Below are positions 5,098 through 8,540 of a stretch of DNA of 8,540 nucleotides, piece by piece (within the stretch, counting starts at the first letter, position 1; each line of letters opens with the position of its first letter). A program made the translations under genes and the position numbers. The DNA lies in NCBI GenBank assembly GCA_041654915.1, contig JBAZCO010000078.1, forward strand, positions 1-8,540, given 5' to 3'. The notes beneath the pieces were generated by a model. The model did no database searches, was not told where the DNA came from, and saw nothing but the letters and a program-made list of their open reading frames with translations. The DNA is from JBAZCO01 sp041654915. Lineage in GTDB: Bacteria > Bacillota > Clostridia > Christensenellales > DTU072.

Positions 5098-5841
5098 TTA
5101 TAGAGTGATGATTTCGGCTTTGCCTTTGAGAATAATTATTGTATTCTCATAGTGCGCCGACGGCATACCGTCCGCTGTTACTATCGTCCAATTGTCGCTC
5201 AAAGTGCGTACATAGCGTGTACCCATATTTATCATTGGTTCTACGGCTATCGTCATATTTTCCTTGAACCTCACACCCCTGCCTTGTACCCCGTAATTGG
5301 GAATACTTGGGTCTTCGTGTACAGATGCGCCTATTCCATGCCCTACAAGTTCTCTCACAACCGAAAAGCCGTTCTGCTCAACATACGATTGTATTGTATG
5401 CCCTAAGTCACCTGTTCTCACACCGTCTTTTAGCATTGCCGCCCCTGCAAAGAAACTCTCCTCGCAAACTTGCATAAGCCTTAGTTTTTCGGGGCTAACC
5501 TTGCCTATGGGGAAGGTTCTTGCCGCATCTGTGTGCAGTCCGTTAAGACCTACACCCCCGTCTATTTTGAGGAGCATACCCTCCTCAAGCACTTTGTGAC
5601 CGGGTATCCCGTGTACTATCTCGGAGTCGATAGAAGTACATATCGTTGCGGGAAACCCGCCGTACCCGAGAAAAGATGGGATTGCATTTTGCTTTTTTAT
5701 GTAGTCATAAGCGATTGCGTCCAGCCTTCTTGTAGTCACTCCGGGCTTTGCATTGTCTTGTATAAGATTTAGCACATCCCGCAAAATGCTACCTGCTTTT
5801 CGCATAATACTGAGTTCGGATTTACTTTTGATAGTAATCAT
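5098..5841 (-). CDS. map: Methionine aminopeptidase, type I
   Basis: Removes the initiator methionine from new proteins with small second residues, using two metal ions. The 247-residue length is standard. All five metal ligands can be placed: Asp94 (KIDGG), Asp105 (HTDAARTF), His168 (GHGIG), Glu201 (VEPM) and Glu232 (HYENT). His77 (VHGIP) and His175 (VHEDP) are the expected substrate-binding histidines. Each is offset by two or three residues from its E. coli counterpart. No type II insertion and no N-terminal zinc finger or SH3-binding extension is present. The start overlaps the adk stop by 4 bases (ATGA). A GGGAG lies only one base before the ATG, too close to act normally, so translation is probably coupled to adk. 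Confidence 0.97.
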   Translation of the reverse strand: MITIKSKSELSIMRKAGSILRDVLNLIQDNAKPGVTTRRLDAIAYDYIKKQNAIPSFLGYGGFPATICTSIDSEIVHGIPGHKVLEEGMLLKIDGGVGLNGLHTDAARTFPIGKVSPEKLRLMQVCEESFFAGAAMLKDGVRTGDLGHTIQSYVEQNGFSVVRELVGHGIGASVHEDPSIPNYGVQGRGVRFKENMTIAVEPMINMGTRYVRTLSDNWTIVTADGMPSAHYENTIIILKGKAEIITL

Positions 5842-6458
5842 TCTCCCAGCACCGCCTTAACCTCACGAAAGGTATCCTCAATCGTATCATTCCCGCCCAC
5901 TTTGTAGAGTATCCCTTGTTTTTCGTAATACTCGGTGAGGGGAGCTGTCGTTTGGGCATATACCTCAAGGCGCTTTTTTATTGATTCTTCGTTGTCATCG
6001 TCACGGATATATAGCTTGCCGCCGCACTTTTCGCACTCGCCCTTTTGGTAGGTGGATATGTGGTACACTCCGCCGCAAGAACACATTCTTCTCCCAGATA
6101 ACCGCTTGATTACAAGGGAAAAATCAACTTGAATATCTATGACCGCATCGATTTGCGTAAGCTGTGAAAGTGCTTCCGCTTGAGGTATGGAGCGGGGAAA
6201 CCCGTCCAATAGGAAACCGTTCTTACAGTCGTCCTCTGCTATCCTCTCCGTAACTATCTTGACCGTTACATCATCTGGGACAAGTAGCCCCTTGTCTATA
6301 AAGGTCTTTGCATATTTTCCGATTTCCGTACCCCGTGCAATATTCGAGCGAAAAGCATCTCCTGTGGAGATATGCGGTATACGGTAGTATTCGGATATCT
6401 TGGCGGCTTGGGAGCCTTTTCCTGCTCCCGGCGCACCAAGTAATATTATTTTTCTCAC
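5838..6458 (-). CDS. adk: Adenylate kinase, zinc-LID form, GTG start
   Basis: Interconverts ATP plus AMP with two ADP, keeping the cell's adenylate energy balance. The 206 residues include the P-loop GAPGAGKGSQ (8-17), the AMP-binding HISTGDAFR (29-37) and DGFPRS (85-90). The LID runs from about 123 to 155. It carries four cysteines, Cys126, Cys128, Cys142 and Cys145, so it is the zinc-type LID of Gram-positive and related bacteria. The first pair is spaced C-x-C instead of the familiar C-x-x-C. The start is GTG at 6458, sharing one base with the secY stop (TAGTG); the next residues RKIILLGAPGAGKG fix it firmly. A modest AAAGGA site (6475-6470) lies 11 bases upstream, inside secY. Confidence 0.96.
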   Translation of the reverse strand: MRKIILLGAPGAGKGSQAAKISEYYRIPHISTGDAFRSNIARGTEIGKYAKTFIDKGLLVPDDVTVKIVTERIAEDDCKNGFLLDGFPRSIPQAEALSQLTQIDAVIDIQVDFSLVIKRLSGRRMCSCGGVYHISTYQKGECEKCGGKLYIRDDDNEESIKKRLEVYAQTTAPLTEYYEKQGILYKVGGNDTIEDTFREVKAVLGE

Positions 6459-7783
6459 TATTTCAAGAATCCTTTGTTGTTCTTAACCAACAACTGTGAC
6501 TCAAGTTGTTTTTGCAGTTCAAGCGCAACGGACACCGCTATCAATAAGCTAGTTGCAGAGAACGCTGTGTTTACTCCAATAGAGGAGAATCCATCTATCT
6601 GCTGCAAAAGCAATGTGGGTATTAACGCAACCATAGAGAGAAACAATGCGCCAAACAGCGTGAGCCGATTGTTGATTTTCCTCAAGTGGTCGCTTGTTGA
6701 TTTACCCGGTCGTATACCTGGTACAAAGCCTCCGTTTTGTTGCAGCATCTTTGCCACATCGTCGGGGTTGAACTGTATCTGTGCATAGAAGTATGCAAAG
6801 AATATAATAAGCACAAAGGTAACGGGGGCATACAAGTGACCGTCTGCGCCCATCCACTCGCTCCACCATAGTCCAAAGCCCGTTGTACCCAGATTGGCAA
6901 ACTGTATAATCATTTGCGGGAACATAATCAAGGAGCTAGCAAAGATTATCGGCATAACACCGCTTGCATTAACCTTGATTGGTATATGGGTGGATTGTCC
7001 GCCGTACATCTTGTTGCCCTTGATTTGCTTTGCGTATTGTACACCAATTTTTCTATCCGCCATATCGACAAACACAATAAAGAAGAACAATACAATAATA
7101 AGCACAATAAACGCAAACAAGAACCAAACACCGGTGTAGTCCTGTTGCCCCACCTGTTCGGGGATACTTATTGTCATAGCGTCTAGTAGCGTTCTGCCAA
7201 GCGAGGAGGTTATACCCACAAATATTATCAAAGAAGTACCGTTGCCGATACCATATTCGGTAATGCGCTCGCCAAGCCACATTACTAATGAAGAGCCGCC
7301 CGTCAATATTATGATAATAAATATCATAGTAAAGATTTTGCTGGCTTGAGATGCGCCAAACACGGGTAGAATTGCGCTTTCCCACGCAAACATAATGCCT
7401 ATCGCCTGTATCATTCCCAAAAGAATAGCCATATATCTTGTATATTGGGTAATCTTTTTTCTGCCGTCCTCGCCCTCTTTGGAAAGCTTTTCCAACTTGG
7501 GAACAATGAGTGTGAGCAATTGCATAATAATAAACGAGTTAATGAACGGCACTATGCCCAAGGCAAAAAGTGTACCGTTTTGGAAAGCGTTGCCTGTTAT
7601 GGCGGAGAGCATACGCATAAAGTCAACATCCTGCATAAGGTTTGTTAACCCCATTGCCTGAACATCCAAACCGGGAATAGGCACATAACAGCCTATCCGA
7701 TAGATGAACACCAATGCAAGCGTGAACAACATTTTCCTTCTAATCTCGTGAGATTGAAAGGCATTCTTAAAAGTTTGCAGCAT
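6458..7783 (-). CDS. secY: Preprotein translocase subunit SecY
   Basis: Channel-forming subunit of the SecYEG translocon in the cytoplasmic membrane; it passes unfolded proteins across and lets membrane proteins exit sideways. The 441 residues contain ten hydrophobic segments, roughly 17-35, 71-95, 115-135, 148-170, 183-200, 218-240, 272-298, 318-336, 371-393 and 401-420. Signatures include VPIPGLD (34-40), NSFIIMQLLTLIVP (82-95), GERITEYGIGNGTSLIIF (171-188), the cytoplasmic loop GGQSTHIPIKVNASGVMP (261-278) and the SecA/ribosome-contact loop GGFVPGIRPGKST (351-363). It overlaps the rplO stop by one base (TAATG), with a weak GAGGT upstream, so coupling to rplO is likely, as is common in spc operons. 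Confidence 0.98.
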   Translation of the reverse strand: MLQTFKNAFQSHEIRRKMLFTLALVFIYRIGCYVPIPGLDVQAMGLTNLMQDVDFMRMLSAITGNAFQNGTLFALGIVPFINSFIIMQLLTLIVPKLEKLSKEGEDGRKKITQYTRYMAILLGMIQAIGIMFAWESAILPVFGASQASKIFTMIFIIIILTGGSSLVMWLGERITEYGIGNGTSLIIFVGITSSLGRTLLDAMTISIPEQVGQQDYTGVWFLFAFIVLIIVLFFFIVFVDMADRKIGVQYAKQIKGNKMYGGQSTHIPIKVNASGVMPIIFASSLIMFPQMIIQFANLGTTGFGLWWSEWMGADGHLYAPVTFVLIIFFAYFYAQIQFNPDDVAKMLQQNGGFVPGIRPGKSTSDHLRKINNRLTLFGALFLSMVALIPTLLLQQIDGFSSIGVNTAFSATSLLIAVSVALELQKQLESQLLVKNNKGFLK

Positions 7784-8226
7784 TAAATTACCTCTGCTTT
7801 ACCGCCCGCTTTTTCTATTTTTTCAACGGCGGATTTTGTGAACTTCTTTGCCCGAACGATGAGGCTTTTGGTTAGTGCGCCATCGCCCAAAACTTTAAGA
7901 CCATAGGGTTCAATTTTGCTTATAATGCCTGCATCCTTGAGGATTTCGGCAGTAACAGATGCGCCGTTTTCAAAAGCTTCCAACGCACTGACATTGATAA
8001 TTGTATATTCAGCTTTAAAGCGGTTATTAAAACCTCTTTTGGGCAATCTTCTTGCTAGAGGCATTTGCCCGCCCTCAAAACCGGGACGCACACCGCCGCC
8101 GCTCCTTGCCCATTGACCTTTATGCCCCTTGCCGCTAGTTTTGCCAAAGCCAGAGGCGATGCCTCTGCCCAATCTTTTAGCGGGTCTTACCGCACCCGGG
8201 GCGGGAGTTATAGTATGAATCTTCAT
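7783..8226 (-). CDS. rplO: Large-subunit ribosomal protein L15 (uL15)
   Basis: Late-assembling 50S protein whose extended N-terminal arm runs into 23S rRNA. The 147-residue length is normal. The glycine- and arginine-rich arm is obvious: KRLGRGIASGFGKTSGKGHK (18-37), then SGGGVRPGFEGGQMPLARRL (43-62) and PKRGF (63-67). The globular end carries LKVLGDGALTKSLIVRAKKF (109-128) and closes with a Lys/Glu/Gly-rich helix. It is preceded by TAAGGAG, in which TAA is the rpmD stop codon, 9 bases before the ATG. It follows rpmD and precedes secY, the classical spc order. Confidence 0.97.
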   Translation of the reverse strand: MKIHTITPAPGAVRPAKRLGRGIASGFGKTSGKGHKGQWARSGGGVRPGFEGGQMPLARRLPKRGFNNRFKAEYTIINVSALEAFENGASVTAEILKDAGIISKIEPYGLKVLGDGALTKSLIVRAKKFTKSAVEKIEKAGGKAEVI

Positions 8227-8239
8227 TGCAGCTATCTCC

Positions 8240-8425
8240 TTATTCCTTGACTTCTTCTACCCTTACCAAGTGGGTAACTTTAGCTATCATACCACGAATA
8301 ACAGGTGTGTCATTGTGGATTTTTTCTGCGCCGATTTTGGTAAGCCCCAACGCTTTTATGTTGGCTTTTTGACTTTCTATGCAACCAATCGTGCTTCTTA
8401 CAAGTGTGACTTTAATTTTACTCAT
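8240..8425 (-). CDS. rpmD: Large-subunit ribosomal protein L30 (uL30)
   Basis: Small 50S protein. The 61-residue product has the standard bacterial length and pattern: the start KIKVTLVRSTIG (3-14), the middle KALGLTKIG (24-32) and the end IRGMIAKVTHLVRVEEV (43-59). It lies between rpsE and rplO as expected. The rpsE stop TAG forms part of its ribosome binding site TAGGAGG, 8 bases from the ATG. Confidence 0.96.
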   Translation of the reverse strand: MSKIKVTLVRSTIGCIESQKANIKALGLTKIGAEKIHNDTPVIRGMIAKVTHLVRVEEVKE

Positions 8426-8437
8426 AGATAGCGCCTC

Positions 8438-8540
8438 CTACTCCGAAATTTCTTCTGTGGTTTTGCCACGAATCTTGGCGATTTGCTCGGCAGTTCTAAG
8501 CTCTTTAAGTCCTCTTATAGTTGCTTTAACCGTGTTTATG
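8438..8540 (-). CDS. rpsE: Small-subunit ribosomal protein S5 (uS5), C-terminal end only
   Basis: The gene enters from the right edge; only its last 33 complete codons and the stop TAG are inside. I translated them by hand. The segment NTVKATIRGLKELRTAEQIA (residues 2-21 of this fragment) and the following KIRGKTTEEI match the conserved C-terminal end of S5, which lies in the 30S shoulder near the decoding centre and mRNA entry. The position directly before rpmD and rplO agrees with the spc order. Nothing can be said about the N-terminal RNA-binding domain. Confidence 0.92.
   Translation of the reverse strand, partial: INTVKATIRGLKELRTAEQIAKIRGKTTEEISE

Overview
This window is almost wholly one minus-strand gene cluster: the distal part of the spc operon joined to the alpha (rpoA) operon. 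The gene order, the KOW-domain L14e-like gene between map and infA, the zinc-type S4 gene inside the cluster, the strong GGAGG ribosome binding sites and the moderately low G+C all point to a Bacillota bacterium, most likely a member of Clostridia. An enlarged ribosomal protein L17 fits that group as I remember it. The species cannot be named from the sequence alone. Standard genetic code fits throughout.

Layout, read in transcription order from the right edge leftwards: rpsE (C-terminal end only), rpmD, rplO, secY, adk (GTG start), map, a KOW RNA-binding protein, infA, rpmJ, then a 185-base non-coding stretch (4230-4414), then rpsM, rpsK, rpsD, rpoA, rplQ. A Rho-independent terminator at about 1234-1279 closes this cluster. 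Next come a new promoter and a two-gene unit: coaX (type III pantothenate kinase), overlapped by one base by hom (homoserine dehydrogenase), which runs off the left edge.

The genes work together as the core gene-expression module: ribosomal proteins of both subunits (S5, L30, L15, L36, S13, S11, S4, L17), initiation factor 1, RNA polymerase alpha, the SecY translocon channel, adenylate kinase, and the methionine aminopeptidase that trims new proteins. Coupling is tight. Four junctions are overlaps of 1 or 4 bases, and at five others the stop codon forms part of the next gene's Shine-Dalgarno sequence.

I see no mobile element, CRISPR array, tRNA, phage gene or unknown large gene, so no new multi-gene system is evident. 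The only part not explained by ordinary annotation is the rpmJ-rpsM gap. It holds a strong extended -10 promoter, a perfect 11-base inverted repeat around that promoter's -35 and spacer, and a foldable leader RNA. That leader shares a 13-base match, followed by an 8-base match, with the universally conserved 16S rRNA region near helix 27 (compared from memory). It is a good candidate for autogenous control of the alpha operon.
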